Source: Desulfovibrio sp.
Lineage (GTDB): Bacteria; Bacillota; Dethiobacteria; DTU022
Direction: 5' to 3'
NCBI GenBank assembly: GCA_020060545.1
Contig: JAGUZX010000039.1
Coordinates: 1 to 46,495, forward strand
DNA: 46,495 nucleotides
The stretch's first letter is position 1. Each line of letters opens with the position of its first letter. Below, one piece after another: positions 9,074 through 20,332 of this stretch. Under the pieces are notes generated by a model. The model was given only the letters and a program-made list of their open reading frames with translations. It was not told where the DNA came from and did not search any database. Position numbers and translations under genes: made by a program.

Positions 9074-9483
9074 TTTTTATCCTCCACGATCAGGTAAAAA
9101 ATGCTTAAGATAGTACTGGCAACCAGGAGGCCAATCCCCAGGTTGACCACGGAGATTATGCCGGCGCTGAATAGTTCGCCCGGCGCGCCGACGGGGCCGT
9201 GTTTATGGGGCAGCAAAAATTTTACTCCCTCAACGATGCTGCCCAGGCCGATCGTCAAAATGGCGATGTCCAGCGGGAGAAAACGCAGCTTATCCCGCCA
9301 GCGCAGGCCGTAAATCAGAAAATAGAGGAGCACCCCCAGGCCAAGAACCATGCCGCCGGCGAAACCGCCTCCCGGAGAGAGATGCCCGTGCATCACGATA
9401 TAGAAGCCGTACATGAGGATAAACAAGAGGACATAACGGAACACAACTCTGGTAATATAATCGTGCAAGTTACCGCCCTCCAC
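9070..9483 (-). CDS. mrpB: Na+/H+ antiporter subunit MrpB
   Basis: 137 aa; YGFYIVMHGHLSPGGGFAGGMVLG signature. Confidence 0.93.
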   Translation of the reverse strand: MEGGNLHDYITRVVFRYVLLFILMYGFYIVMHGHLSPGGGFAGGMVLGLGVLLYFLIYGLRWRDKLRFLPLDIAILTIGLGSIVEGVKFLLPHKHGPVGAPGELFSAGIISVVNLGIGLLVASTILSIFYLIVEDKK

Positions 9484-9608
9484 CGGTCAAATAGTTCTTT
9501 TTTTCACAATTTAACCGAAAAATTTTTACGCCGACCTGGAAAGTAATTCTATGCCGTAAAACCTTTTCCCTGCTCAATAAATAAAGTTGGAAGGTGCTAA
9601 ATATTCAA

Positions 9609-10400
9609 TTAAGTTGTCTCGGCATTGCGGTTGCGCTGAAAAATGATGCGCAGCCCTTCCAGGGTCAGCAGGGGATTGACCTGATCGATCGCCTCTGTTT
9701 CCTTGGCCACCAGGGAGGCAAATCCCCCTGTAGCCACAACCAGGGGAGGGGAAGAAAGCTCTTTGGACATCCGGCGGACAATTCCTTCAACCTGGCCCAC
9801 GAAACCGTAAATGATGCCGGATTGGATACTGGCGATCGTATCCTTGCCGATTACCCGCCGCGGCCTGTTTAACTCCACCCGGGGCAGTTTGGCTGCCTTT
9901 TCAAACAGGGCCTCGGTGGCAATGCCAATTCCGGGGGCGATGGCGCCGCCCAGGTAGTCTCCCTGTTCGGAAATGGCGCAGAACGTTGTCGCCGTGCCGA
10001 AGTCCACGATAATCAAAGGCCCTCCGTAAAGGCTGTATCCGGCTACGGCGTTGACAATCCGGTCGGCTCCGACCTCCCGGGGGTTGTCCATCAAGATATT
10101 CAAGCCGGTTTTTATCCCCGGCCCGACGACAAGCGGCTCCAGCCCGAAATACTTCTGCGACATCCGCTCCAGCGAATACATTAACGGCGGGACCACCGAG
10201 GAGATTGCCACGGCTGAAACCTCCCGCAACGCCAGCCGGCTGTGCTGGAGGAGGTTTTTAATCACCATGCCCAGTTCATCCTCGGTACTTTCCCTGCGGG
10301 TGGCAATCCGCCAGTAAACGCTGACCTTTTCCTCTTGAAAGACACCGAGCATGATATGGGTATTACCCACATCGATGGCCAGAAGCATATTTGTGTTCAC
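9609..10400 (-). CDS. coaX: Type III pantothenate kinase
   Basis: 263 aa; [58 protein letters not shown]. Confidence 0.97.
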   Translation of the reverse strand: MNTNMLLAIDVGNTHIMLGVFQEEKVSVYWRIATRRESTEDELGMVIKNLLQHSRLALREVSAVAISSVVPPLMYSLERMSQKYFGLEPLVVGPGIKTGLNILMDNPREVGADRIVNAVAGYSLYGGPLIIVDFGTATTFCAISEQGDYLGGAIAPGIGIATEALFEKAAKLPRVELNRPRRVIGKDTIASIQSGIIYGFVGQVEGIVRRMSKELSSPPLVVATGGFASLVAKETEAIDQVNPLLTLEGLRIIFQRNRNAETT

Positions 10401-10566
10401 CCCGTTTTAATATAACAAATCGCCGCTGCTTTGAAAAGATTTTTCCCCTGCCAGGCCGTACTTTAAACATATATTGCTGGCAGGAAATATACGGCGGTTG
10501 TCGAAACACACAGAAAACAGGTGCGCCGCCTTAAACGGCTCCAGTTGCATTTTGGGAGGAAAACCC

Positions 10567-11883
10567 TTGCTGCGGTTAAAAAAGATTACCGGCACAAATT
10601 CAATCGTGGCTTTAATGGCCCATCTGGGGATGATCATCGCCTTGATCGTGCTCATTTTTATTCTGGTCACATCTTTCCCGGGGGCGTTCGGGTCACCCCC
10701 ACCCGTATACCAGCTGAGAGAAATTTACCAGTTCGAACCCTGGGGTTTTGAGCTGGACGGCCTTGAGGTTTTATTTCCCTCGGGAGGGGTAATCGTACCG
10801 CTTTACTGTGAAGACAAGCAAGAAGCGGTTCTCATCACCGGGGCCGGCAAATATGTATTTACCGGGAATCCGCCTCCCGTAGAAGATCCCGCGGGCATCT
10901 ACCTGGTCATCAGCCAGGCTCTTTTTGAGTCCAAACGGGGGGATACCATTTTTATCCCCGTCGAAAACGAGGCAGAAAGGGCGAAACAGACCGCTTTGGC
11001 CGTTCGCCAGCCGGGCTTGCCCGTTCACTGGCAAAGAGCAATCCCGCTTTCCTTTACCCCATACGGCCATTCGCTCTTCTATTACTTTATCACTTCTGAT
11101 GGAGAACCGGTCCTGCCCCCCGTCCTGGCCGCTCCTCCCGGGACTTTACTTGTCGCCCTGCTGATCTATATTCTTTTCTTCATGGTAATCCTTTTGGTCC
11201 TGAACATTTTCTCCCTGGATCATCATCCTTCACGATACTGGAAGTTCATTCATTGCGCCCGGCCGGGTACGGTTGCGCTGGTTATGGTTCCGGCGGCGGC
11301 AGGCCTTGCCCTGGGGGGGGAGCTGCTGCCCCGCTTGACCGGATGGCCCGATTATGCCGTGGCGTCAGGATATTTGCTCACTGTCGCAATCCTGCTTTTC
11401 CTTTCAAAATACAGGCAAGTTGATTTTCTGGACTTCGGCCTGCAGCGCGATTCGCTACGGCACGGTTATCTCCTGGCCGGCGCGGCGGCGCTGATTTTTT
11501 TGATCATGGCCCGCGATATCCCCCAAAATGTTTCGCTTCGCGGCATGGACACGCTCGTTGAATACCTGCTCCTGTTTTTTTTGGCAGCCCTGGGCCGGGA
11601 GATGATCTGGCGAGGGTTTATCCAGACCACTTTGGGCCGCCGCCTGGGATCAACAACGGGGCTGCTGATGACGGCGGCCCTGGCCGGGTTGCTCCACCTT
11701 GCTTTGATTTTTCTGACCGAGCCTTGGCTCCTGTCGTACCCTTTCACCTACGTGGAGCTGGCGGTGCTGGTGCCGGGCACCGCGCTGGTCCTTGGTTTCC
11801 TTTACCTGCGTACGGAGAATCTGTTAAGCTGCGCTTTTTTGCACAGTTTAATCCTTTTTTTACCGCGGATTATTGTAAGTTGA
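10567..11883 (+). CDS. CPBP-family intramembrane protein with large N-terminal domain
   Basis: TTG start after gggagg RBS. C-terminal membrane domain with [20 protein letters not shown] and LAGLLHLAL / [10 protein letters not shown]. Confidence 0.7.
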   Translation: MLRLKKITGTNSIVALMAHLGMIIALIVLIFILVTSFPGAFGSPPPVYQLREIYQFEPWGFELDGLEVLFPSGGVIVPLYCEDKQEAVLITGAGKYVFTGNPPPVEDPAGIYLVISQALFESKRGDTIFIPVENEAERAKQTALAVRQPGLPVHWQRAIPLSFTPYGHSLFYYFITSDGEPVLPPVLAAPPGTLLVALLIYILFFMVILLVLNIFSLDHHPSRYWKFIHCARPGTVALVMVPAAAGLALGGELLPRLTGWPDYAVASGYLLTVAILLFLSKYRQVDFLDFGLQRDSLRHGYLLAGAAALIFLIMARDIPQNVSLRGMDTLVEYLLLFFLAALGREMIWRGFIQTTLGRRLGSTTGLLMTAALAGLLHLALIFLTEPWLLSYPFTYVELAVLVPGTALVLGFLYLRTENLLSCAFLHSLILFLPRIIVS

Positions 11884-11899
11884 AAGCGAGGCGAAGCCG

Positions 11900-12472
11900 G
11901 TGATTGACCAGGGAAAAATCGCCCGGGCGGTAAAACTGATCCTGGAAGCGATCGGTGAAGACGTGAACCGCGAGGGACTCCGCCAGACCCCGCGGCGGGT
12001 CGCCAGCATGTACAGCGAAGTTTTTGGAGGCATGGAGCAGGATCCACGGGACCACCTGAAAACATGCTTCGTGGCCGACGAGCATGATGAAATGGTCCTG
12101 ATCAAAGATATTTCTTTTTATTCCATGTGCGAGCACCACCTTTTGCCATTTTACGGGAAGGCGCATATCGCTTATATCCCGGCCGAGGGGAAAATCGTCG
12201 GTTTAAGCAAACTGGTCCGGGTAATCGAAAGCGTGGCCCGGCGCCCCCAGCTGCAAGAACGCCTTACCAGCCTGGTCGCCGACGTGATTACGGAGGAGCT
12301 GAAACCAAAAGGGGTAATCGTGGTCGTGGAGGCGGAACATCTTTGCATGTCTATCCGGGGCATCAATAAGCCGGGCGCAATTACCGTTACTTCCGCGGTG
12401 CGGGGGATCTTCCGCCGCAACGCCAGTTCGCGCCAGGAGGCTTTAAGCCTGATTAGAGGGAACAATAAATAA
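11900..12472 (+). CDS. folE: GTP cyclohydrolase I
   Basis: 190 aa; [45 protein letters not shown]. Confidence 0.97.
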   Translation: MIDQGKIARAVKLILEAIGEDVNREGLRQTPRRVASMYSEVFGGMEQDPRDHLKTCFVADEHDEMVLIKDISFYSMCEHHLLPFYGKAHIAYIPAEGKIVGLSKLVRVIESVARRPQLQERLTSLVADVITEELKPKGVIVVVEAEHLCMSIRGINKPGAITVTSAVRGIFRRNASSRQEALSLIRGNNK

Positions 12473-12481
12473 TGCAGGGGG

Positions 12482-12982
12482 TTGATCATGGAAAGAGTAA
12501 ACCGGATCCTCTCTGACGAAAAATACCGCATCTACCTGCTGAAAAATAAAGGGCCGGAGGAATACCGCATTTTTTGCACGCATGACCTCGAGCACATGCT
12601 GGCGGTCGCCCGCCTCACCTACCTGCTTTTGCTGGAAGAAGACTGCAAGTTTATGACGCAAGAGCTGGCTTATGCCGCGGGACTGCTGCATGATATCGGC
12701 CGCTGGAAAGAATACCAGGATGGGACCGACCATGCCGGGTACAGCGCCGTCCTGGCCGCGACAATTTTAGAGAGAGCCGGATTTGAAACTGCTGAAAGGG
12801 ATTTAATCGTCAAGGCGATCGCCCAGCACCGGAACCATCATGATCAGGAAGAGCACCGCTCGCCTTTGAGCAAAGCGCTGCGCAAAGCCGATGGCATGGC
12901 CCGGCTCTGTTTTTCCTGTGCGGCGCTGAAAGAGTGCCGGCGGCTGGACAAACGTCCACACACAGCGGGCTTAATCTACTGA
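12482..12982 (+). CDS. HD-domain metal-dependent phosphohydrolase
   Basis: 166 aa; HDLEHMLAVARL...GLLHDIGRWKEY...DHAGYSA...IAQHRNHH. Embedded in the folate operon. Confidence 0.88.
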   Translation: MIMERVNRILSDEKYRIYLLKNKGPEEYRIFCTHDLEHMLAVARLTYLLLLEEDCKFMTQELAYAAGLLHDIGRWKEYQDGTDHAGYSAVLAATILERAGFETAERDLIVKAIAQHRNHHDQEEHRSPLSKALRKADGMARLCFSCAALKECRRLDKRPHTAGLIY

Positions 12983-12994
12983 GGGAGAGATGGC

Positions 12995-14170
12995 ATGAAA
13001 GCCTGCCTTTACCAAATCTTTGACCCGGAGCAGGAGTTAAAGAAACTGGGTTGCAGCGGCAGGGGTGTCGCGTTGATGGCCCCCAAGAGCCGTTACTACA
13101 CCTTGAAATTGCGGCAGGTTCCCCTGCCAGCGGCTTTAATCTTGAAACAGGAGGCGCTAGCCCGGGGCGCGGAAGCCGCCCTGCCTGGCGATGCTTTAGA
13201 ATTGAAAGCGGAACGGGTAGACCTCCTTTTGATGGGCACGGAAAGGCAGCTGGCAAAGCTCTGTTCCAATCTGAAAATGCACTCCCACAGCCTGGCCGAG
13301 GGGGCGGAAGCGATCATGGAAATTATCCGCCACGCACGCCGGCAACCCTGCGGGGAACTGCAGTTGGGGCGCCGCCGGCTGCCTCTTGGCAAACGGACCT
13401 TGATCATGGGCATCCTCAACGTCACGCCCGATTCATTTTCAGACGGGGGCAAATTCAACCGGGTTGAAGAAGCCGTCGCACAGGCAAAGCGGATGGAGGA
13501 AGAAGGGGCCGACATTATCGATATCGGCGGAGAATCAACCAGGCCCGGCTCACAGCCTGTAAGCGCCGGCGAAGAGTTGAGGCGGGTGATGCCCGTGATC
13601 GAGGCGTTGAAAAATGATCCCCAGTTTTCGGCTCCCTTATCCATCGATACCTCTAAAGCGGCAGTGGCCCGGGAAGCCCTGGGCGCCGGTGTGGAGATGG
13701 TCAACGATGTCTGGGGCCTGAAGAAAGACCCGGCCCTGGCCGGGGTAGTGGCCGCATTCGACGTCCCCGTCTGCTTGATGCACAACCGTGCCGATACCGG
13801 TTACGAAGATCTGATCCCCGATATTCTGTCCGAGCTGCAGGAATCAATCGGCCTGGCCAGGGCGGCGGGTATAAAGGATCGAAAGATTATGATCGATCCC
13901 GGCATCGGCTTTGGTAAAGACCTGCAGCAAAACCTGGAAGTGATGCGGCACCTGCGCGATTTTCGCGGCCTCGGATACCCGCTGCTGCTGGGCACCTCTC
14001 GCAAGTCGATGATCGGCAAGACCCTGGACTTGCCTGTAGACGAACGGCTGGAGGGAACGGCGGCAACGGTGGCCTGCGGTATCGCCGCCGGCGCCGATAT
14101 AGTGCGGGTGCACGATGTCCGGGAGATGCGCCGCGTGGCCCGCATGACCGACGCGATGATACGGAGGTAA
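12995..14170 (+). CDS. folP: Dihydropteroate synthase with N-terminal extension
   Basis: 391 aa; IMGILNVTPDSFSDGGKF, DIIDIGGESTRPGS, IMIDPGIGFGKDLQQNL; about 130 extra N-terminal residues. Confidence 0.96.
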   Translation: MKACLYQIFDPEQELKKLGCSGRGVALMAPKSRYYTLKLRQVPLPAALILKQEALARGAEAALPGDALELKAERVDLLLMGTERQLAKLCSNLKMHSHSLAEGAEAIMEIIRHARRQPCGELQLGRRRLPLGKRTLIMGILNVTPDSFSDGGKFNRVEEAVAQAKRMEEEGADIIDIGGESTRPGSQPVSAGEELRRVMPVIEALKNDPQFSAPLSIDTSKAAVAREALGAGVEMVNDVWGLKKDPALAGVVAAFDVPVCLMHNRADTGYEDLIPDILSELQESIGLARAAGIKDRKIMIDPGIGFGKDLQQNLEVMRHLRDFRGLGYPLLLGTSRKSMIGKTLDLPVDERLEGTAATVACGIAAGADIVRVHDVREMRRVARMTDAMIRR

Positions 14171-14180
14171 CCAAAGACAA

Positions 14181-14543
14181 TTGCTGACGCGGATTGCCAT
14201 TGAAGAGATCTGCTGCTACGGCCGCCACGGCGTCCTGGCCCAGGAGCGGGAGTTGGGCCAGGAATTCCGGGTCAGCCTTGAACTGACGGCGGATTTGCCT
14301 CCTGCGGGCGGCGACCGGTTGGATGACACCGTCGATTACCGCCTTGCGGTGGCGCTGGTGCAGCGGATCATGCAGGGAGAGCCGCGCCGCCTCCTGGAAA
14401 CGCTGGCCTTTGAAATAGCCCGGGAACTGCTGGCGCTGCCCCGGGTGGCCTCGGTCAGAGTAAAGGTGGCCAAACCCCATCCGCCCATCCCCGGCGTCCG
14501 GGGCGGCGTTGCGGTGGAAATGACGATGCCGCGGGGTGATTAA
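14181..14543 (+). CDS. folB: Dihydroneopterin aldolase
   Basis: TTG start after ggaggt; IAIEEICCYGRHGVLAQERELGQEFRVSLEL. Confidence 0.94.
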   Translation: MLTRIAIEEICCYGRHGVLAQERELGQEFRVSLELTADLPPAGGDRLDDTVDYRLAVALVQRIMQGEPRRLLETLAFEIARELLALPRVASVRVKVAKPHPPIPGVRGGVAVEMTMPRGD

Positions 14544-14545
14544 AG

Positions 14546-15043
14546 ATGGCTGCCGCCTATGTGGGCCTGGGATCCAACCGGGGGGACCGGATCTTTTACC
14601 TGAAAAAGTCTCTGGAGCTGCTGGAGCAGGAGCCAGCGGTTAAAATAACCGCCGTATCACCCCTTTATGAAACAGAACCCGTGGGGGGACCGCCCCAGGG
14701 GTTGTTCTTTAACGCCTGCGCCTGCGCAGAGACGATGCTGCGGCCCACCGCCCTGCTGGCGCGGCTGCTGGAAATCGAAGACGGGCTCGGCCGGGAGCGC
14801 CGCGCCCGCTGGGGGCCGCGGACGGTGGATCTGGACCTGCTGCTCTACGGTGCGGTAATCATGCGCACGCCGCTCTTGCACCTGCCTCACCCTCGCCTGG
14901 CCGAACGGGATTTCGTGTTAATTCCCCTGTCCCGGATCGCCCCGGACCTGCTTGTTCCCGGAACGGGGAAAACGGTGCGGCAGCTGCTCCGGGATCTGCC
15001 CCCTGGCCCGGCGGTAACCTTGTTTCAAGAATACTGGCGTTAA
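14546..15043 (+). CDS. folK: 2-amino-4-hydroxy-6-hydroxymethyldihydropteridine pyrophosphokinase
   Basis: AYVGLGSNRGDR, RRARWGPRTVDLDLLLYG, LPHPRLAERDFVLIPL. Confidence 0.97.
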   Translation: MAAAYVGLGSNRGDRIFYLKKSLELLEQEPAVKITAVSPLYETEPVGGPPQGLFFNACACAETMLRPTALLARLLEIEDGLGRERRARWGPRTVDLDLLLYGAVIMRTPLLHLPHPRLAERDFVLIPLSRIAPDLLVPGTGKTVRQLLRDLPPGPAVTLFQEYWR

Positions 15044-15208
15044 GGGACAAGCTGACCGCAACAGACCCGGTTCTACCTGTCGGCCGCGACAGCCCCCCCA
15101 AAGACGCAACGGGACGCTGATACTGCGCCCCGTTATCTTCTGTGACAGAAACCCTTGACACAAAGAGTCCTTTAATCCGGCTACCAATCTCTGACTGCTG
15201 GTTTCCGG

Positions 15209-16972
15209 CTAGAACAACCCCTTGACCTTGCCGGTTTCCACGTCGACATCGACGCGTCGGTAGGCCGGGTTGGCTGAAGTCCCCGGCATGAGCGAGATCG
15301 CTCCCGCCACCGGCACGACGAAACCGGCGCCGCCGTAGGTGAGAATGTCACGCACGAAGAGCTTCCAGCCCTTGGGTACGCCTTTGAGCATCGGGTTGTC
15401 GGTAAGGCTCAAGTGCGTCTTCACCATGCAAGTGCCGAGCTTCTTGATTTCGGGATCCGCCTCCATCTTTTTCGCCTTGGCCAGCGCGTCCGGGGAATAC
15501 TCCACTCCGTCGGCGCCGTAGACCTCCCTGGCAATCAGGTCGATGCGCTGCCGCAAGGGTGTCTCCAGCTCGTAAAGGAATTTGAAATCATTCGGTTCGT
15601 TGCAGGCTTCGATTACGGCGTCGGCGAACTCCAGGGCGCCATCGCCGCCGTACTGCCAGTGCTTGGAAAGAGCCACCCGGGCGCCGGCCGTTTCCGCCAG
15701 GCGGCGCACCAGCTTAATCTCGTTCTCCGTGTCGGTATGGAAAGCGTTGATGCAGACAACCGGGTTGATCCCCGCTTTCTTCACGGTGTTGACATGGTGG
15801 ATCAGGTTTTCGCAGCCTTTTTCCACCCACTCCAGGTTTTCCTGGCTGTAGGCCGGATCCAGGGGCTGGCCGGGCAGCGGCAGCGGCGCGCCGCCGTGGC
15901 ATTTCAGGGCGCGGATGGTGGCCACGACCACGGCGCAGTTTGGTTTCAGCCCGGAGATACGGCACTTCAAGTTCCAGAACTTCTCGAAACCGATATCGGC
16001 GGCAAAACCGGACTCGGTAACGACATAGTCGCCCATCTTCAAGGCGATCCGGTCGGCAATAATGGAGGACTGGCCGATGGCGATGTTGGCAAAGGGGCCG
16101 GCATGGACAAAGGTCGGCTGGCCTTCCAGTGTTTGCATCAGGTTGGGGTTGATCGCCTCCACCATCCAGGCGGTCATGGCCCCGGCCACGTCCAGGTCCT
16201 CGGTGGTGACCGGGTTGCCTTTCTTGTCGTAGGCCACCACGATCTTACCCATGCGATCCCGCATATCTTTCAGATCCCTGGCCACGGACAAAATGGCCAT
16301 GACCTCTGAGGATACGGCGATCGCAAAGCCGGAGCTCATCATGAACCCGTCTTTCCTGCTGCCGAGGCCGATCGTGATGTTGCGCAGGGCCTGGGCGCAG
16401 AAGTCGATAATCCACTTCATCTCCACGTTGCGCGGGTCGATATTGAGCCTTTTCAGGCCGCTCCGCTCCAGGAAGGCATCGGTAGAATTGAATTCGTGCT
16501 GGAGGCGGGAGGTCAGTGCGACCATGGCCAGGTTGTGGGCGTTCATGATTGCGTTAATGTCGCCGGTCAGCCCCAGGGAGAAAGGAGTCAGCGGGATGCA
16601 CTGGGACAGCCCGCCTCCCGCGGCGGAACCCTTCACATTCATAGTCGGACCGCCGGAAGGCTGGCGGATGGTGGCGATTACGTTCTTGCCCCGTTTGCCC
16701 ATCCCCTCGGTCAACCCCATGGTGGAGGTGGATTTGCCCTCGCCCAGGGGGGTGGGGGTAATGGCGGTCACGTCGATGTACTTGCCGTCCGGGCGTTCTT
16801 TAAGCCGCTCCAGGACCTTTTTATAGTCTACTTTGGCCACATAATGGCCGTGGGGCAGGAGCTCTTCTTTCTCCAGGCCCAGTTCTTCCGCCAACTGGTA
16901 CACCGTTTTCATATTCGGTTCTGCCGCTTCGGCAATTTCCCAGTCGGCATGTTTGGTCGGATCCAACGGCAT
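15209..16972 (-). CDS. fhs: Formate--tetrahydrofolate ligase
   Basis: 587 aa; [53 protein letters not shown]. Confidence 0.98.
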   Translation of the reverse strand: MPLDPTKHADWEIAEAAEPNMKTVYQLAEELGLEKEELLPHGHYVAKVDYKKVLERLKERPDGKYIDVTAITPTPLGEGKSTSTMGLTEGMGKRGKNVIATIRQPSGGPTMNVKGSAAGGGLSQCIPLTPFSLGLTGDINAIMNAHNLAMVALTSRLQHEFNSTDAFLERSGLKRLNIDPRNVEMKWIIDFCAQALRNITIGLGSRKDGFMMSSGFAIAVSSEVMAILSVARDLKDMRDRMGKIVVAYDKKGNPVTTEDLDVAGAMTAWMVEAINPNLMQTLEGQPTFVHAGPFANIAIGQSSIIADRIALKMGDYVVTESGFAADIGFEKFWNLKCRISGLKPNCAVVVATIRALKCHGGAPLPLPGQPLDPAYSQENLEWVEKGCENLIHHVNTVKKAGINPVVCINAFHTDTENEIKLVRRLAETAGARVALSKHWQYGGDGALEFADAVIEACNEPNDFKFLYELETPLRQRIDLIAREVYGADGVEYSPDALAKAKKMEADPEIKKLGTCMVKTHLSLTDNPMLKGVPKGWKLFVRDILTYGGAGFVVPVAGAISLMPGTSANPAYRRVDVDVETGKVKGLF

Positions 16973-17179
16973 TAAAAAAACCCTCCTTTAATAAAATTAA
17001 ATTTTTGTGTAAAACCGAACCTCCTACGTTTTTACGCAGACTGGTAACAATATTCCACGGAAATGGGCGATTTCCTGCTTAATCGTTCGCTCTTTCCCTT
17101 ATTTTTTAGAGCCGTAAATCGCACTCCCAATCAAATCTGTTATAATATGAGTCAGATCCTGCTGCAGAAGTGAGGCGAC

Positions 17180-18040
17180 ATGGAGCAAAGAAGCGCCGCC
17201 GCTCTCAAGGGAGATCCCCTCTGGGACGGTCATGTCCACCTGTTTCCGGAACAGATGATGAGGGCTGTATATAAATTTTTCCGCGAGCGTTACGGCTGGA
17301 AACTGCCTTTTCCTTCCGACCCGGCCGCACTCCTGGATTATCTGCGCCGCCAGGGTGTGGAAAAGGCTTTTATCCTGACCTATGTGCGCCGGCCCGATCT
17401 TTCCCGGGAAATAAACCGCTGGCTGGCCGGCCTGGCGGCGGGTCACGATTGGCTCGTCCCCTTCGGATCCGTCCACCCGCTGGACCGGGATCTGCCCCTG
17501 GTGCTCAAAGAAGCGTTGGATCGCTACCGCTTTCCCGGGCTTAAACTGCACTGCCTGGTCCAGCAGCTGCGCCCCGACGATGAACGGCTCTTTCCTGTTT
17601 ACGAAGCGGTGCTGGAAAGATCCCGGGCCATGATCGTGCACGCCGGCAGCTTCCCGATCCCTGATCCGGATCGCCTCGGCCACCGTTATATCGCCCGCGT
17701 GATGCAGCGGTTCCCCCGGTTGAAAATAATCATCCCTCACCTGGGCCTGCACGACCTGGCGGAGTACCGCTCCATGCTGGCGGAATACCCGGGCCTCTAC
17801 CTGGATACGTCCTTTGTCTTTCAAAATGCCGGTTTTATCCCGCCGCTGGACGAAATAAAAGCGCTCTTCTCTGATTTCCCGGAGCGCATTATCTACGGCA
17901 GCGATTTCCCCTTTATCCTGGATCCTCCCGAACACGGGATCAACCGGATCTTAGAGCTGGACCTGCCCCTGCCGGAAAGACGGGATCTTTTCTGCGGCAA
18001 CGCGCAAGCTTTTTTAAAAAGCGCCGTCCCGCCCGCATAA
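17180..18040 (+). CDS. Amidohydrolase-family (TIM-barrel) metal-dependent hydrolase
   Basis: 286 aa; WDGHVHLFPEQ, GLKLHCLVQQ, MIVHAGSFP, IIYGSDFPFILDP. Confidence 0.85.
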   Translation: MEQRSAAALKGDPLWDGHVHLFPEQMMRAVYKFFRERYGWKLPFPSDPAALLDYLRRQGVEKAFILTYVRRPDLSREINRWLAGLAAGHDWLVPFGSVHPLDRDLPLVLKEALDRYRFPGLKLHCLVQQLRPDDERLFPVYEAVLERSRAMIVHAGSFPIPDPDRLGHRYIARVMQRFPRLKIIIPHLGLHDLAEYRSMLAEYPGLYLDTSFVFQNAGFIPPLDEIKALFSDFPERIIYGSDFPFILDPPEHGINRILELDLPLPERRDLFCGNAQAFLKSAVPPA

Positions 18041-18074
18041 AAGGACAGAGCGCCGCCTGGCGCGCCCCTGCTTT

Positions 18075-20057
18075 TCAATGTTCCTCTTTCGATTTTTCGG
18101 CCTGTTCACCGTGCCGGTGGAAGGAAGCTTTAGCGGCAACTTTCTTTTTATCCGCCGCCACATCTTTTTCCACCGGCGGGGGGGCCTCCCGTCCCTCCGG
18201 CTTGGCCGGCCTGGGATCTTTCGTCCACCCGGACGTCTTTCGCTGCCGGTGCGGGCCCTCCAGTTCCACCAGGCTTCTTCCTTCCATCAAGGCCTTGATC
18301 TCCTCGGCGTCGAGGGTTTCTTTCTCCAGAAGCGCCCCGGCCACTAGGTCCAGCTTTTCCCGGTTTTGCTCCAGGATTTCTTGGGCCCGCCGGTAGCACT
18401 CATCGACGGTATTTCTGATCTCCTGATCGATCGCCTTGGCGATTTCCTCGCTGTAATCACGGTCCCGCGCCAGGTCGCGGCCCAGGAAAACCTGTTCGTG
18501 TTTCTTGCCCAAGGTGATCGGCCCGAGCGCGCTGCTCATACCGTACTCCATGATCATCTGGCGCACGATCGCGGTGGCCCGCTCCAGGTCATTCTGGGCG
18601 CCGGTGCTGATCTCGTTGAGAACCAGGCTTTCGGACACCCGCCCGGCAAGCAGGGTGCTGACCCGGTCCAAAAGCTCCGAGCGCGTCATATAATAGCGGT
18701 CTTCTTTTGGAAACATGAGGGTATAGCCTCCGGCCCGGCCGCGGGGGATGATCGAGACCTTATGCACGGGGTCGGTGTGCGGCAGCAGATAGCCGACAAT
18801 GGCATGGCCGGCCTCGTGAAAAGCTACAATCTTCTTTTCAAAATCGCTAATCACACGGCTTCTTTTTTCAGTGCCGCCGATAACCCGTTCGATCGCTTCT
18901 TCCATTTCAGGCATGCCGATGCGCTTGCCGTCAAAGCGGGCCGTCAGCAGCGCCGCTTCATTGACCACGTTCTCCAGGTCGGCCCCGGTGAAACCGGGCG
19001 TTCCCCTGGCAATTACTTTCAAGTCGACTTCCTCCGCCAGCGGCTTGTTCCGGGTATGCACCTTGAGGATCTCCTCCCGGCCCTTGACGTCGGGAAAGCC
19101 GACGGCGACCTCCCGGTCAAAGCGGCCGGGCCGGAGCAGCGCCGGGTCGAGGATATCCGGGCGGTTGGTAGCCGCGATGATGATAATCCCCTCGTTGACG
19201 TCGAACCCGTCCATTTCCACCAGCAGCTGGTTTAAAGTTTGCTCCCGTTCGTCGTGGCCGCCTCCCAGGCCCGCGCCGCGCTGGCGTCCCACCGCGTCGA
19301 TTTCGTCGATAAAAACAATGCACGGCGCATTTTTCTTGGCGTTTTCAAAAAGGTCCCGCACCCTGGAGGCGCCGACCCCGACAAACATCTCCACAAAGTC
19401 AGAACCGCTGATGCTGAAGAAAGGCACGCCGGCTTCCCCGGCGACGGCCCTGGCCAGCAGCGTTTTACCCGTGCCGGGCGGGCCGACCAGCAGGACCCCC
19501 TTGGGGATGCGAGCCCCCAGTTCGATATACTTCCGGGGATCTTTCAGGAAATCCACCACCTCGGCCAGCTCCGCTTTTTCTTCGTCGGCCCCGGCCACTT
19601 CGTTAAAGGTTACCCGCTTCCGGTCCGACTCGTGCAGGCGGGCCCGGCTTTTGCCGAAATTCATCACCCGGTTGCCGCCGCCCTGGGTCTGCTGCATGAA
19701 GAAAAATAGAATGGCAATGAGCAAAAGAAAGGGGACCATATAAGTCAGGGCGGTCTGCCACCATTTCGGGCCCCGCGGGGGCTGCTGGTCAATTTCTATA
19801 TTTTTCTCCAAAAGGAGGGCTGTCAGCGGATAGTCCTCCGGACGGTTGGTGATAATCTTCCGGCCGTCCTTGAGCACGGCCTCTATTTCAGTGCCATAAA
19901 TCGTAACCTCCTGCACCTGGCCGGCTTCAACTTTCTGGAGGAAGGCGGTAAACTTCATTTTTTCCGGTGCGTTTTCGCTGCTGAAAAGTTGCCATACGGC
20001 AATTACAACCAGCGCGATAATCAGGTAAAAAGTAATCTGCCGTAAAAATGGCTTCAA
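18075..20057 (-). CDS. ftsH: ATP-dependent zinc metalloprotease FtsH
   Basis: TTG start after GGAGAGGAGG RBS. Walker [22 protein letters not shown] region, [16 protein letters not shown] zinc site. Confidence 0.97.
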   Translation of the reverse strand: MKPFLRQITFYLIIALVVIAVWQLFSSENAPEKMKFTAFLQKVEAGQVQEVTIYGTEIEAVLKDGRKIITNRPEDYPLTALLLEKNIEIDQQPPRGPKWWQTALTYMVPFLLLIAILFFFMQQTQGGGNRVMNFGKSRARLHESDRKRVTFNEVAGADEEKAELAEVVDFLKDPRKYIELGARIPKGVLLVGPPGTGKTLLARAVAGEAGVPFFSISGSDFVEMFVGVGASRVRDLFENAKKNAPCIVFIDEIDAVGRQRGAGLGGGHDEREQTLNQLLVEMDGFDVNEGIIIIAATNRPDILDPALLRPGRFDREVAVGFPDVKGREEILKVHTRNKPLAEEVDLKVIARGTPGFTGADLENVVNEAALLTARFDGKRIGMPEMEEAIERVIGGTEKRSRVISDFEKKIVAFHEAGHAIVGYLLPHTDPVHKVSIIPRGRAGGYTLMFPKEDRYYMTRSELLDRVSTLLAGRVSESLVLNEISTGAQNDLERATAIVRQMIMEYGMSSALGPITLGKKHEQVFLGRDLARDRDYSEEIAKAIDQEIRNTVDECYRRAQEILEQNREKLDLVAGALLEKETLDAEEIKALMEGRSLVELEGPHRQRKTSGWTKDPRPAKPEGREAPPPVEKDVAADKKKVAAKASFHRHGEQAEKSKEEH

Positions 20058-20243
20058 ACAGTTACCTCCTCTCCATACCACGAACTGTGGCTTTTTACCT
20101 TCTTTATTCTAACATACCCCACCGGTATAGGCAACAATGCCGCCGCTGCGCATTGGAGCCAGCCGCTGGAGACAGGCATCAATGCAGTATTCAGAATTCA
20201 TTGGCCAGATTTGAGAATACTTCGAGACGATAAGCCGTCATTT

Positions 20244-20332
20244 TCTCATTCTGACTCCTTACTCCTGACCCCTGTTGTTTTTTCCGGTTTTCTCATTCTG
20301 ACTCCTGACTTCTGGCGCCTGGCTTCTGAATA
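20244..20332. repeat. Degenerate short-unit repeat (ctgactcctgac... units), overlapping the 3' end of hpt
   Basis: Contains two copies of ttttctcattctgactcct[t/g]act[c/t]ctg; related to 22555-22640. Confidence 0.7.

Noticed and set aside
15413-16309. 298-aa plus-strand ORF inside fhs
   Set aside because: Antisense shadow of formate-THF ligase; no domain or RBS support.
18366-19743. Two ~290-aa plus-strand ORFs inside ftsH
   Set aside because: Overlapping each other and antisense to FtsH; low-complexity composition.
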